DNA of 42,340 bases, from positions 1-42,340 of the forward strand of contig JAJDEI010000172.1 in assembly GCA_029259845.1 (NCBI GenBank), read 5' to 3'. The notes under the pieces were generated by a model. The model was not told the DNA's origin, did not search any database, and worked only from the letters and a program-made list of their open reading frames with translations. Below are positions 8,643-18,144 of the stretch, in pieces; the first letter of the stretch is position 1, and each line of letters opens with the position of its first letter. Position numbers and translations under genes: made by a program. The DNA is from Planctomycetaceae bacterium (GTDB lineage: Bacteria; Planctomycetota; Planctomycetia; Planctomycetales; Planctomycetaceae).

Positions 8643-9032
8643 TCATCCGGGCTTTCTTGCTTCGCGCTCTCGCTCACAGGCAACACAGGTGCGAGCGTAG
8701 GGGATTTCCCTGAGGCGCGTCTTGGGGATCGCAGCCTTTGTGTTTGACCGCCCTGTGGCGAGGCAATCTTCGCAGAGTCCGTACGTCCCTTCGTCGATCC
8801 GCCGAATGGCGTCACGGATTTCTTCGAGGGCGTGCTGGTCGGACTCCGCGAATCGAAGCGAGAACTCGCGTTCGTAGGCGTCGGTCCCCAATTCGGCGAG
8901 GTGCTGCGGGCTGCGAGAATCGTTGAAGTTCTCAAGCGCCTCTTCGGTCAGGTGCCGATAGTCGGCAAGAATCCGATTCTCGGTATCCCGCAACAGCCGC
9001 TCAAAGAGTTCGATATCCCGGTCGTTCAACAT
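8643..9032 (-). CDS. DksA/TraR C4-type zinc-finger protein with enlarged zinc-ribbon loop
   Basis: A 129-residue protein with a helical coiled-coil N-terminus (LNDRDIELFERLLRDTENRI) and a C-terminal zinc ribbon CEDC...CVAC, as in DksA/TraR proteins that bind RNA polymerase through the secondary channel. The ATG at 9032 has GAGG about 8 bases upstream. The family usually has 17 residues between the two Cys pairs; here there are 25. An extra GRSNTKAA-like stretch lies ahead of the conserved IPKTRLREIPYAR. Typical DksA-like proteins have Gly right after the second Cys; this one has Leu. It is likely a transcription regulator, though the enlarged loop may change its function. It is transcribed alone. 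Confidence 0.85.
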   Translation of the reverse strand: MLNDRDIELFERLLRDTENRILADYRHLTEEALENFNDSRSPQHLAELGTDAYEREFSLRFAESDQHALEEIRDAIRRIDEGTYGLCEDCLATGRSNTKAAIPKTRLREIPYARTCVACEREREARKPG

Positions 9033-9146
9033 CGTTGTACCTCAGTGGGAATGCTCTGCTTCATTATCGGCAGACCGTCGGGCAATTCAAGAAGGGAGTG
9101 CTCCCAGGCAGGGCTGTTCAAAGATTGAAGCTGGGGAACCTCGTAA

Positions 9147-9208
9147 CCCGAAGCGTCAGCGAGGGACGAATCGCTCACTCACGTTCGCTTCCTCGCTGAC
9201 GCTTCGGG
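9147..9208. repeat. 18-bp perfect inverted repeat
   Basis: The arms CCCGAAGCGTCAGCGAGG (9147-9164) and its exact complement (9191-9208) are separated by 26 bases. The strand reads as a strong hairpin. It lies about 115 bases upstream of the DksA-like gene, in a gap free of genes. It resembles other short palindromic repeats in the window but no second copy of this sequence was seen. Confidence 0.85.
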
Positions 9209-9288
9209 TGACCATTGAGCTTGTCCCGGCCGGTCATCTCCAAATTGAAACTTTGAATGGCCCTGGGAGTGCACCCAGGGCGAACGTG

Positions 9289-9492
9289 GGGTGTGTCCGT
9301 TGGATGGTGGTGCTCGCTCATTTCAGGGTGGCTGGGGCGCTGTTGAGGCAGCGGAAACTCGCCCTGAGACGGAGCACTGGGGCCGTCGCGTGGCTCGTTC
9401 ACGGTCCACAGCCCCCGAGTTCCGAGCAGCTGACTCATCATCGGTGTCAGATCGCCCCAGCCACCCCCCCACCAGTGAGCGGATGCACCCGC
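9289..9492 (+). repeat. Dispersed repeat, copy 1 (about 205 bp)
   Basis: This stretch is about 90% identical by eye to the reverse complement of 28444-28648. The shared sequence runs from GGGTGTGTCCGTTGGATGG through GTTTCCGCTGCCTCAACA (complement sense) to CCAGTGAGCGGATGCACCC. Its right part (ATCGCCCCAGCCACCC, then GCGGATGC) is shared with the diverged copy ending at 39411. It lies in a gene-free gap of 649 bases (9033-9681). No transposase is present, so it is a non-coding family. Confidence 0.85.
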
Positions 9493-9681
9493 GAACGTGT
9501 CTTTCACGATGGGGGGGAGTGTCGGCGGTGTCGCAGCCGACGTCGGTGCGACACCCCAACTTCAACAAAACGTTTGTCCTGGGGAGTTTACTCGCTTCCT
9601 AACGGGCGCGGCCAAACAGGGGCGAATGTTTTGTTCGGCCGGGTTTCGCTCGCCTCCGGGACACCCCGTGCCGCGTATCGC

Positions 9682-10407
9682 TCAATGCTCGGCAGGGATG
9701 CGAAGCACCACCCCCGCGCGAAGAGCGTGCGGACTGGAGAGCACGTCGCGGTTCGCTTCGTACAGCTCGTGGTAGCGTCGGGAGCTGCCCAGAAACCGCT
9801 GTGCCAGTTCGCTGAGCGTATCCCCCGGGCGAACCTCGTAAGTCATCGCCGAAGGGACCTGTCGGGACGAAGACGAGTCCCCCACCGCGAGCACCGGATG
9901 CGCGGACGACGGCTCGCCGCGCTGTTCCCGAACGCCCGAGGGCACCGGTTCGGGACCGCTGGCAGCTTGTTCGACGCCCCGCGCGGTGCGGGGGGGAGTG
10001 TTCGGTGCGGCGACCGGTCGGGAGAGGGCAGGACCGTGCGGCGTCTGCTGTTGTGCGATCTGCAGAGGTTCCGGCGGACCTGCGAACAGGGGGATCAAGT
10101 CTCCCCGGCCGGTGACGACCGGGACAGCCGCCTCACGCGGCGTCCGTCCAATCGCCAGCACGTCTGACAGAGGACCGTCTTGAGCGATCGGCCGATGGCC
10201 GTTGCCGCCGTCTCCCGGCAGCGCGGCTCCCTCCCGTTCGGTATAGGCACGCAAGGGGAGATGCTCGATCCGCTCGTCGAGTTCGTCAGCCCGGTCGAGC
10301 GCCAATGCCTGCGGGCCGGGGAGCGGTTCGTGACGAAAGCAGAACGCTCCCGTAAAGCCGATCAGCAGAACGGCGAGCGACAGCCCGATCTTTTGATCCT
10401 GATGCAC
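9682..10407 (-). CDS. Membrane-anchored LysM-domain protein
   Basis: A 241-residue protein. I chose the GTG at 10407 (reading V/M-HQDQKIGLSLAVLL) because GGGAGG lies about 8 bases upstream; a further GTG at 10425 is less likely. An N-terminal membrane helix (IGLSLAVLLIGFTGAFCF) anchors it. A long Pro/Gly/Ala-rich linker follows. The last 50 residues are a LysM domain: YEVRPGDTLSELAQRFLGSS, then a helix with LYEANRD, then VVLRIP at the end. LysM domains bind N-acetylglucosamine-containing polymers such as peptidoglycan. The protein probably tethers the inner membrane to the cell wall. It is 420 bases downstream of glgB on the same strand, so may be independent. Confidence 0.85.
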   Translation of the reverse strand: MHQDQKIGLSLAVLLIGFTGAFCFRHEPLPGPQALALDRADELDERIEHLPLRAYTEREGAALPGDGGNGHRPIAQDGPLSDVLAIGRTPREAAVPVVTGRGDLIPLFAGPPEPLQIAQQQTPHGPALSRPVAAPNTPPRTARGVEQAASGPEPVPSGVREQRGEPSSAHPVLAVGDSSSSRQVPSAMTYEVRPGDTLSELAQRFLGSSRRYHELYEANRDVLSSPHALRAGVVLRIPAEH

Positions 10408-10827
10408 GAACCGTTCCTCCCGCACTCATCGCGATGCGGACGTCCGTGCCGATCTAATGCCTTGTCAGGCTTTGTTCGAGGGATCGTCAAGACACAAGAC
10501 GCCCTCCGTTGTCGGGCTCCCGAGCCGTGACTCGTCGCTCAATCCATGACTGACAGACCACTAACAATACCCTTCCGTTATCCGCATCGGCGTGAGGGCG
10601 TGGGGGACAGGAGCCGAATCCACAGGATGGCTCCTTCCGTGGCGGGCCGCGCGCGGATGAATCACAATTCTCCGAATGTGAGGGATCTCGGTCTGGTGAT
10701 CCCAACTCTCAGATCTCAAATCTGGGATTTCGAATCTGAAATCTGTGATCTGAAATCTGAAACTGCGACCGTCGGAGGTGAGCGACCGCCGGGCGTGGAT
10801 CCGTGTTGCCACGGTCCAGGGTCGCGA
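10408..10827. other. Gap between LysM gene and glgB
   Basis: No gene is visible in these 420 bases. They hold the low-complexity repeat at 10711-10762. A hairpin close to the glgB stop (minus strand GGACCGTG-GCAA-CACGGATCC, about 10797-10817, one mismatch) could end glgB transcription although no T-run follows. Confidence 0.4.
10711..10762. repeat. Low-complexity repeat of ATCTGAAAT-like units
   Basis: The unit (A)ATCTGAAATCTG recurs several times with small changes, partly in inverted form (AGATCTCAAATCTGGGATTT). The base composition is clearly AT-richer than its surroundings. It is non-coding and lies between glgB and the LysM gene. Confidence 0.7.
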
Positions 10828-12801
10828 TCACTCCGCCTGCAGGACGATGGCCGCCAGTGGCGGGATGGTGAGTTCAAGACTCTGCGGGTGCCCATGCATG
10901 GGAACGTCCTTCGACAGCACAAGACCCGCGTTGCCGGTGTTCGATCCGCCGTAGATCTCGGCATCGGTGTTGAGTACTTCGCGGTATCCGCCGGGTCGCG
11001 GGACGCCGACGTGGTAATTTTCGCGCGGCACCGGCGCGAAGTTGAGCACGACGACGGCGAGGTCGCCCGCCCGTCCGTGGCGGCAGTACGCGAAGATGCT
11101 GTTCTGCCAGTCGTCCGCCTGAATCCAACTGAAGCCTTCCGACTTGAAGTCCAGTTGATGCAGGGCGGGCGTTTCGCGGGTGACGCGGTTCAAGTCGCCG
11201 ATCAATCGCCGGATGCCGTCGTGCCGGTCGTACTGGGCCAAATCCCAGTCGAGTTGGCTGTCGTGATTCCACTCCTTCCACTGGGCGAACTCGCCGCCCA
11301 TAAACAGTAGCGGCTTGCCGGGAGTGGTGTATTGATAACCGTACAACACCCGCAGGTTGGCGAACTTCTGCCAGGCGTCGCCCGGCATCTGATCAATCAG
11401 CGAGCCCTTGCCGTGCACGACTTCGTCGTGGGAGAGCGGCAGCACGAAGTTCTCCGTGAAGGCGTAGATCATCCGGAACGACAATTCGTTCTGGTGATGC
11501 ATGCGATAGATGGGATCCCGGCGGATGTAACGCAGCGAGTCGTTCATCCAACCCATGTCCCACTTCATGCTGAAGCCGAGCCCGCCATCGTACACGGGCC
11601 GGGAGACGCCGCCCCAGGCGGTCGATTCTTCGGCAACGGTGAGCAGGCCGGGAAACTCGCCATGCAGCGTGCTGTTGAGATCCTTGAGGAAGTGGATCGC
11701 TTCGAGATTCTCACGTCCGCCATATCGGTTGGGCACCCATTGGCCGTGCTCACGGGAGTAGTCGAGGTACAGCATGGAGGCAACCGCGTCGACCCGGATG
11801 CCGTCGATGTGATAGACGTCGCACCAAAAGCGGGCCGACGAAATCAGAAAGTTGCGGACCTCGTTTCGTCCGTAGTTGAAGATGTAAGTGTTCCAGTCGG
11901 GATGAAAGCCCTGTCGCGGGTCGTCGTGCTCATAGAGCGACGTGCCGTCGAATTTGCCGAGCGCGTGAGCGTCGGTGGGGAAGTGGGCCGGCACCCAGTC
12001 GATCAGCACGCCGATGCCCTGCTGGTGCAAATGATCGACGAACTTGTGAAACTCCTGCGGCTCGCCATAGCGGCTGGTCGGTGCGAAATAGCCGGTCGCC
12101 TGATAGCCCCACGACCCGTCGAACGGATACTCCGTGATCGGCATGAGCTGCAGATGCGTGAATCCCATTTCGTGGCAGTAATCGGCAAGGGCGTGGGCCA
12201 GTTCCTCGTACGTGTGATAGAGCCGCTGGTCCCAGGGACGCTTCCACGATCCCAGATGCACCTCATAGACGGAGACCGGCTGCTCGCTCCAGTTCGTTTG
12301 CGGGCGGCGGTTCATCCATTCGTCATCGTGCCACTCGAAGTGGTTCACATCGCAGACGATGGAGGCGGTCTTGGGCGGCTGCTCGAAGCGGAAGCCGTAC
12401 GGATCGATCTTCTCGATGACGTCACCCGATTGGGTCCGCAGGCTGAACTTATAGGCCTCGCCTTCCTGGATTTCAGGATAAAAGCCGGTCCAAATCCCCT
12501 CATCGCTGCCGTTGAGGTAGAACGCGGCATGCTGCCAACCGTTGCGGTCGCAGAGCACGCCAACTTCGGCAGCATTCGGAGCCCACACGGCGAAGTGGAC
12601 GCCATCCACGCCGTCGCGCTGCTCCCGGTGAGCACCCATCACACGATACATCGAACAATTGGCTCCTCGGCCGAGTGCAGCACGCTCCGCCGGCGTGAAG
12701 TGCGGCGGAAGCGGGGCGGCGACAGGCCTCGCAGGGGATTGCGGACGGGACCGGCCCGAAAGCCGCGACCGCGATTGGTTCGTCTTGAGAGTCTCCGACA
12801 C
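10828..12801 (-). CDS. glgB: 1,4-alpha-glucan branching enzyme (GH13)
   Basis: The protein of 657 residues matches GlgB over its length: an N-terminal CBM48/E-set domain ([20 protein letters not shown]), the GH13 barrel, and a C-terminal beta domain. The nucleophile is D338 in [11 protein letters not shown], and the acid/base is E391 in TVAEESTAW; their spacing of 53 residues equals that in E. coli GlgB. A third motif [13 protein letters not shown] is present. The start is a GTG at 12801 with the strong site AAGGAGGG 6 bases upstream; the frame is open further upstream without such a site. The enzyme makes alpha-1,6 branches in glycogen in the cytosol. No other glycogen gene is adjacent. Confidence 0.96.
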   Translation of the reverse strand: MSETLKTNQSRSRLSGRSRPQSPARPVAAPLPPHFTPAERAALGRGANCSMYRVMGAHREQRDGVDGVHFAVWAPNAAEVGVLCDRNGWQHAAFYLNGSDEGIWTGFYPEIQEGEAYKFSLRTQSGDVIEKIDPYGFRFEQPPKTASIVCDVNHFEWHDDEWMNRRPQTNWSEQPVSVYEVHLGSWKRPWDQRLYHTYEELAHALADYCHEMGFTHLQLMPITEYPFDGSWGYQATGYFAPTSRYGEPQEFHKFVDHLHQQGIGVLIDWVPAHFPTDAHALGKFDGTSLYEHDDPRQGFHPDWNTYIFNYGRNEVRNFLISSARFWCDVYHIDGIRVDAVASMLYLDYSREHGQWVPNRYGGRENLEAIHFLKDLNSTLHGEFPGLLTVAEESTAWGGVSRPVYDGGLGFSMKWDMGWMNDSLRYIRRDPIYRMHHQNELSFRMIYAFTENFVLPLSHDEVVHGKGSLIDQMPGDAWQKFANLRVLYGYQYTTPGKPLLFMGGEFAQWKEWNHDSQLDWDLAQYDRHDGIRRLIGDLNRVTRETPALHQLDFKSEGFSWIQADDWQNSIFAYCRHGRAGDLAVVVLNFAPVPRENYHVGVPRPGGYREVLNTDAEIYGGSNTGNAGLVLSKDVPMHGHPQSLELTIPPLAAIVLQAE

Positions 12802-13246
12802 GTCTGCCCTCCTTGATGGTTGGGACGATCCGTCCTGTCCGTCCATCGCTAACCGCCGCGATCCGTGAGCAGCGCGATCCGCTGATAGCACCGGCGGTCC
12901 ACGCGAAAATGCGCACGGTGGAGGGCCGCTCACCTTATTGTCGGTCCTCACCGTCGAAGTCAAGTCCCATTGCGGCCATCATCGCAATTCGTCAGATCCC
13001 TGACCGGCTGTCAGATCACTGCCTTCGCGACTCCCCCATCCCAAGCCGAAGGCTCTGCCGTCGGGCTGCCACTGAGCGGATTCGCGTGCATCACTCCATG
13101 ATTCAATGGGAACATCCCGCGACCGTCCGACGGCAGAGCCGTCGGCTTGGGGGGCGACGATGGTGCTCAATTGTCAATCCGGCCGTCAGCCTTCGGCGGG
13201 CCTGCCGTGCGGCTCGGTGCACGTCTTTCGGAGCGGGAAAGCCGAA
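12802..13246. other. Gap between glgB and the ExeA-like gene
   Basis: These 445 bases hold the glgB leader and the MITE-like palindrome at 13040-13151. No gene is supported. The glgB ribosome-binding site (minus strand AAGGAGGG) is at about 12807-12814. Confidence 0.5.
13040..13151. repeat. MITE-like element with 25-bp inverted ends
   Basis: The arms at 13040-13064 and 13127-13151 are complementary over 25 bases with one mismatch (core GGCTCTGCCGTCGG). They enclose 62 bases. The size of 112 bases and lack of coding capacity fit a small non-autonomous palindromic element. It lies between the ExeA-like gene end and the start of glgB. Confidence 0.8.
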
Positions 13247-15610
13247 TCAGGTGCGAGTCTTCCCCCGCCGCGCCCGGGAAAACAGACGGGCGTAGGGACG
13301 TTCCCGACTTCCGCGCGGCGCGGCCGCTTCGCCCGCCGGATCGACACGACGTTCGAGGCGGTTTGTCTCGGATTCCTGACGTTGCTCGTCCAGCAACGCA
13401 TCGAGGGCCTGCTGCAAGCTTTCCGTCGCGTCGTCCGATTCCCTGGGCAGTTCGCCCAGTCCGACCATCGGTTCGAGTTCTGCTGCGCCGTCAACCGGAT
13501 TCTCAGCGAGAATCGCGGGTTGGGAGAGCGTCGGGTTCTGAGGGGTGGGAAACTCCCTCCCAGCGTCCTCCGACCTGTCTGAATCGTCCGGTTCGATCAC
13601 GTCGAACGCTAACGGGTCAGGCGTCGCCCTCCAGTGAGACGCTCGCAAATCCGCTTGCTGGGCCTCGGCCTGTTGCGGTCCGGTTTGTTGCGATTCTGGC
13701 TGCTGCGTCCCCGGTTGCGGCGTCCCACAGTGCGGTTCCTCGTCATCAAGCTCCGCAGGCGACAAGCCGCGATCTCGCGCGATCTCCGTGGCGACCGCAT
13801 CGGAGACCGCCCGAATCACACGGTCGATGTTCTCCAGAGGGGAGGCAACCGGGGAACCGGCATCTGCGGGGACGTCCTGATCGCGGTCATTGCGACCTGC
13901 CGGCATATCGTCCTGCGCGGCGTCGTTTTCCACAGCGTCGGACTTCGTGGCATCGCCTTCCTCAGCTTCCGGGTGTCGAGTCGCGGAAGAGGCACGCACC
14001 GCGGTCTGTTGCTCGGGCCCGGCGACCCTGTTCGAGCAGTCGATGCCATCGGTCCAATCGAGCCCCTGGGCCATCCCGTGCTCGTCATCGAACCGCTGCG
14101 CTGCCTCAGCGTTTCTGTCGAGGGCCGCGTAGCGATCGAAGATGTCGAGTTCCTCGAGTTGGCCGCTTCCGGAGCAGAGACCGGCCTGTCCGCAACCGCT
14201 CACGTTGCCGTCCGCAACACTCGGATCGGCTGACGCAAGCGGCATCGTGATTTCAAGCGACGGGAGCAGGCTGGGCTCTTCGACGGTTACCCCGGTCTCT
14301 GGCGACTTTGTTTCCATTGCTTCGAATTCCGCCAGTTCGAACATCGCCTCAACCGGCGCGGCACCGAATTCGATGGTCGAACTTGATTCGTCGGCCGTGA
14401 ACTCCGCCGGGAAACGCTCAATGGGGCTTTGGCCGTCGGACGTTTCCATGCGCAAGCCGTCGTCGCAGCAGACCGGATCGGTCCGGAAATCTGCCGCCGG
14501 ATCGCCGCCCGCAGCGCTGACGTCATCAACAGAACCGAGCCCGAGGGATCGGTCGTCGTCGCCCCCGACTTCGATCGTGACGACATCGTTCAACCATGCC
14601 GGTTCCTGGGAAGGCGCGCCGGTGGCTGCCCGGTCTTCCCCGAACGGCTCTCCGAGCTGGTGCCCGTCGGCCGTCGCCGGCGGTGTCTGATCCGCATCGA
14701 AAACGGAGATGTCGTCTTCTTCCATGCTGAGCGGCGACGCGAGCGAGGATTGGTCGGCGTCGTCAATCTGGTCGCAGGCCGATTCATTCCACTGCAAGGG
14801 TAATTGCTTCAAGTCCCGCAGCACGTGGCGGACCATGCGTGCATCGACGGTCCGTTGCCCCGTTTCGGCGGCATGCGTCAGGCAGGCGTCGGCAAGTTGG
14901 TTGAGGCAACGCGGGTTGCCGTCGCTGATCCGGCAGATCATTTCCAACGCATCGTCCCCAAACAGCGAACAGGCATCACCGCCCACGCGGGCGAGCCGCT
15001 CGTCGATGTACCGTGCCGACTGCTGCATGCTGAGCGGCTCCAGCGTGGTGTGGCAGGTGATGCGGTAGTTGAGGGAATGCAATTCCGGCTTGGTGAGCAG
15101 CTCTTCCAGCGCAAGTTGCCCGCTCAGCAGCACACGGATCAGCGGCTGCCCCTTCTCGACATGGTTCGTGAGGCAGCGGAGTTCTTCCAGCAAGCGGGTG
15201 CCCAGCTGGTGGGCTTCGTCGGCAATGAGCACCAATCCCTGCCGCTCCGGCTGCACCGACTCGACCGCGTCCAGCAGCTTGAGCAGCGATTCCTGCTCGC
15301 TCAGGCCCATGTATTCGCAACCCAGACTGTGCAGGATCGATTGCAACATGGCCCGACGGGTCGGAAAGCGGCAACTCGGCAGCAGCACCGTCGCAAAGTC
15401 GCCCGCTAACCGGGCCTGCACCTGCTGGCAAACGACTGTTTTTCCCGCACCCGGCGTGGCGGTCAGTACGCCGATGCCGTCCCCCTTCACAGCCGCTTCG
15501 CACAGTTGGCTGATCGCGTCGGCCATCGGCTCCAGAGGGACGAACAAGCCGTCCTGAGGGGGTGCCTGAAACGGGCGGGCGAGGAAGTCGAAAAAGGCCT
15601 GTTGCGTCAT
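13247..15610 (-). CDS. ExeA/GspA-like AAA+ ATPase with long acidic tail
   Basis: The N-terminal 280 residues are an AAA+ ATPase of the ExeA/GspA (also TniB-like) group: Walker A ATPGAGKT at 51-58, Walker B LVLIADEAHQ with D131-E132, and the end-of-domain ISDGNPRCLNQLADACL sensor region. GspA-type proteins help insert the secretin or work with peptidoglycan. This protein lacks the peptidoglycan-binding domain at its C-terminus. Instead about 500 residues follow that are very acidic and rich in Asp, Glu, Ala, Pro and Gln, and include the repeat GTQQPESQQTGPQQAEAQQA. The tail is probably disordered. The arginine-rich end (ERPYARLFSRARRGKTRT) is unusual after such a tail. Transcribed toward glgB; 389 bases separate it from the M50 gene. 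Confidence 0.82.
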   Translation of the reverse strand: MTQQAFFDFLARPFQAPPQDGLFVPLEPMADAISQLCEAAVKGDGIGVLTATPGAGKTVVCQQVQARLAGDFATVLLPSCRFPTRRAMLQSILHSLGCEYMGLSEQESLLKLLDAVESVQPERQGLVLIADEAHQLGTRLLEELRCLTNHVEKGQPLIRVLLSGQLALEELLTKPELHSLNYRITCHTTLEPLSMQQSARYIDERLARVGGDACSLFGDDALEMICRISDGNPRCLNQLADACLTHAAETGQRTVDARMVRHVLRDLKQLPLQWNESACDQIDDADQSSLASPLSMEEDDISVFDADQTPPATADGHQLGEPFGEDRAATGAPSQEPAWLNDVVTIEVGGDDDRSLGLGSVDDVSAAGGDPAADFRTDPVCCDDGLRMETSDGQSPIERFPAEFTADESSSTIEFGAAPVEAMFELAEFEAMETKSPETGVTVEEPSLLPSLEITMPLASADPSVADGNVSGCGQAGLCSGSGQLEELDIFDRYAALDRNAEAAQRFDDEHGMAQGLDWTDGIDCSNRVAGPEQQTAVRASSATRHPEAEEGDATKSDAVENDAAQDDMPAGRNDRDQDVPADAGSPVASPLENIDRVIRAVSDAVATEIARDRGLSPAELDDEEPHCGTPQPGTQQPESQQTGPQQAEAQQADLRASHWRATPDPLAFDVIEPDDSDRSEDAGREFPTPQNPTLSQPAILAENPVDGAAELEPMVGLGELPRESDDATESLQQALDALLDEQRQESETNRLERRVDPAGEAAAPRGSRERPYARLFSRARRGKTRT

Positions 15611-15999
15611 CTGTCAGATGCTCTCATGACCGGGGATGCGATGATGCGCGGTCCGCACCGAACCTGCGCAACGGGGCAGCGCCCAAACAACAGATCGAAT
15701 CGGTCTCATCCTTCGCTTGAGGAGAACCACCCTCATCGATTCGCCGCGCTCAGATCGGTCGTCGGGATGCCTGTCCTGACTGATGGTCCGGTCACGGAAA
15801 CTGGCGAAACTGTCCCGATTGCCGACGGTCGGACGGAGAGTTCGGTAGGTCAGGCTCCCGCCTGACGGCGATCAGGAGGAGACGTCCAATCACCGTTCGC
15901 GTCAGGTGGGAGCTTGGCCCTCCCCTCGGGAAGCGACTGCCGATTCCGAGGCGCGAATGCCCGAAAAGCGTGCCTGGCCCCGCTGGGGTAACGTTCGGC
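15611..15999. other. Gap between the ExeA-like and M50 genes
   Basis: No gene is supported in these 389 bases. They hold the palindromic repeat at 15847-15920, close to the stop of the M50 gene, where it may also act as a transcription end. Confidence 0.4.
15847..15920. repeat. Imperfect palindromic repeat
   Basis: The arm AGGTCAGGCTCCCGCCTGAC at 15847-15866 is matched by a complementary arm at 15900-15920 (CGTCAGGTGGGAGCTTGGCC), 17 of 21 positions. The left arm is itself a palindrome (GTCAGGC-TCCC-GCCTGAC). It is non-coding. Confidence 0.65.
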
Positions 16000-18144
16000 T
16001 TACGTGCGCTGCAATTGCAATTGTTGAATCAGTTGGAGTCCGCGGCGATACACGTAGGTACCGATCGCCATGCGACGAACGGGAAGCCGGACTTGCGCCT
16101 TCGCCCCATACCGAAGCCGCGCCGAACCGGATCGGTCCAGCACGATCTCGATCTCAAAGTACGGGTCCGCCGCTTCCATTTGCCCCGCAGAGACCGGAAT
16201 GTCGCCGCCCCCGACGTGTGTCAGCGCGGCCGCGGAGATGCGACGCATCCCCTTCTTGGCGATGCGACTGACATGGCCGGTCAACTGTTCCGTTCCGATT
16301 CCCAGAAGAGCAATGTCGACCTGATCGCCGACGGACAGGAGGCTGTCTGAGAAGGTTCCTTCGTTTGTCAGGGCACGGAGCACCCAGCGACCTCCGGCGA
16401 TGGTCGCCAGGGGGTCGCCTTTCTTGATAAAGCGGCCCGTTTGTTCGAGGCCGGGCACGAGAATCGCCTGCCCGTCAATCGGAGACCGTATCTCCAGTCC
16501 CTCGACCTGCTGCGACAAACGCTGCTGTTCCTGCTGTATCTGAGCGATCTGCAGTTGGAGATCGGTGGCGGCCAGGACATCTCTTGTGAGCGCCTGCTGC
16601 CATCGAATCCACAACTCCTGCAGCTTGAAGCTCGAGCGGGCCAGCGCCTCTCGGCTGTCAGAGTTTTCGAGTTTCCCGATGAGATCGCCGGCATGGAGCA
16701 ATTTTCCCGCTTCCACAGGGGAATCGACCAGGAAGCCGGAGCTGGAGGCATGCAGAATCGCCTCCTGCTGGCGGCCGAGCACTCCCTGAGCCTCCGTCGA
16801 TCCAGGGACTGGGACAAACAGAACGCTGCCCGCCACAGCGGCGAATCCTGCCAGCGTGACGGCCATGGCACGTCCCCGGACCGGTGCCACTTCGTCGGAC
16901 GTCCGAATGTAGCTCACGAGCCTGGCAGACATTTGCCACAGTGTCGACGCGAAGTAGAAGGCTGCCATTCCCAGACCGACCGCTGGAATCTTCCAGGCGA
17001 TGGCGAGGCTGATCCCGAACAGGACCAGCGCCTTTTGAAGGGAGGAACACAGGCCAAAGCCCAACAGCGCGAATTGCCCGGCCCGAGATGCGACAGCACC
17101 GGGGGTTGAAATACCGAAGCAAAGGCGTTTGAGGGCCGCCTGCACCTGAGCGGTCGCCTGTTGCTTCAGGTTCGGCATGCCGACGAGGTCGCTCAGAATG
17201 TAGTAACCGTCGTACTTCATCAACGGGTTGATGTTGAAGCCGATCGTAATCACGGTCGACAGAATGACCGCGTATTGAGCCGCCGCATGAAGCAAGCCGG
17301 GAGCGGTCAGGGTCCAGACCAAAAGCGCCCCCATGGCTGCGATCGATTCGAAATACATGCCGGCCAGCGAGACGGCCAGTCGGTGGGATCGCTTCGGGAA
17401 ACCCCAGGAGGCGGACGCATCGATGTACGCGCACGGCGTGAACAGAATGAAGAACGCTCCCATTTCCGGGACCTTCCCGCCAAAGTGTTTGCAGGCGTAG
17501 GCATGGCCGAATTCATGAATGACCTTCAGGCCGACGAGCAGAGACCACAGAATGGGCACGTTCGACGCGGCGAGCATCGTCCCCAGCGGACTCAGGAACT
17601 CATCCCATTTGGCCCAGACGACCGATCCGCACACCCCCACGGCCACCAGCCAGACGGCGAATGCCGTCATGGTAAACAGCGGTGAGAACCATTGAATGGT
17701 TCGGCTCAGGAAAGCGTCCGGTTTGAACAACGGCACGCGGAGGAACAGGATGCCCGTGATTTTCGCCCGACGCTCGGCCGCCCGGCGTCTGGCATAACGT
17801 GCGTAGAGTTTTTTTCCGTCGCTGATCGGCAGGTTCAGCAGCCCGATCTGGTTCAGATGGAACACGAACTGATAGAAATGCTGTTCCTGGTCCGATGCCA
17901 GCCGGTCGGATTGGACGAGTGTCTGAAACACGTCTTTCAGTTGGCGGTCCGCATTTAGGGCGACAAAAACCTGATAGTCTTCCTGCGAGAGCTTGAAGGT
18001 GTGAAACGTGATCGGGTCGCGCACCACATACGCCGCCTGCCCGCCAAACTCGTGCCGGCTGACTTCCAGTTCGGGGCGCGTGCCGACATGCACCGACGCC
18101 AACAGTTCGGTGAGATTCGGTTTCCCTGGCGCGGATTCGCTCAT
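16000..18144 (-). CDS. Membrane protein with PqqD-like, peptidase M50 and HlyD-like parts
   Basis: The 714-residue protein begins at the ATG at 18144, which overlaps the stop of the preceding gene as ATGA. Residues about 25-110 (SRHEFGGQAAYVVRDPITFH, then FKLSQEDYQVFVALN) resemble the PqqD-like winged-helix domains in such proteins. Several membrane helices follow, including the site-2-protease motif VIHEFGHAYACKH (H210, E211, H214) and the second metal site NPLMKYDGYY (N306, D312). After another membrane helix near 445 comes a HlyD-like region: a lipoyl/barrel half (SGFLVDSPVEAGKLLHAGDL), a coiled coil (about 540-585) and the second half (RSPIDGQAILVPGLEQTGRF). Both zinc-site motifs are intact. 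It may cleave or translocate an exported protein; its partner is the GAF-HlyD protein. The exact reaction is unknown. Confidence 0.85.
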   Translation of the reverse strand: MSESAPGKPNLTELLASVHVGTRPELEVSRHEFGGQAAYVVRDPITFHTFKLSQEDYQVFVALNADRQLKDVFQTLVQSDRLASDQEQHFYQFVFHLNQIGLLNLPISDGKKLYARYARRRAAERRAKITGILFLRVPLFKPDAFLSRTIQWFSPLFTMTAFAVWLVAVGVCGSVVWAKWDEFLSPLGTMLAASNVPILWSLLVGLKVIHEFGHAYACKHFGGKVPEMGAFFILFTPCAYIDASASWGFPKRSHRLAVSLAGMYFESIAAMGALLVWTLTAPGLLHAAAQYAVILSTVITIGFNINPLMKYDGYYILSDLVGMPNLKQQATAQVQAALKRLCFGISTPGAVASRAGQFALLGFGLCSSLQKALVLFGISLAIAWKIPAVGLGMAAFYFASTLWQMSARLVSYIRTSDEVAPVRGRAMAVTLAGFAAVAGSVLFVPVPGSTEAQGVLGRQQEAILHASSSGFLVDSPVEAGKLLHAGDLIGKLENSDSREALARSSFKLQELWIRWQQALTRDVLAATDLQLQIAQIQQEQQRLSQQVEGLEIRSPIDGQAILVPGLEQTGRFIKKGDPLATIAGGRWVLRALTNEGTFSDSLLSVGDQVDIALLGIGTEQLTGHVSRIAKKGMRRISAAALTHVGGGDIPVSAGQMEAADPYFEIEIVLDRSGSARLRYGAKAQVRLPVRRMAIGTYVYRRGLQLIQQLQLQRT

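Noticed and set aside
11332-12816. Plus-strand open frame of 494 codons over glgB
   Set aside because: Antisense shadow of glgB, whose catalytic residues are all present on the minus strand.
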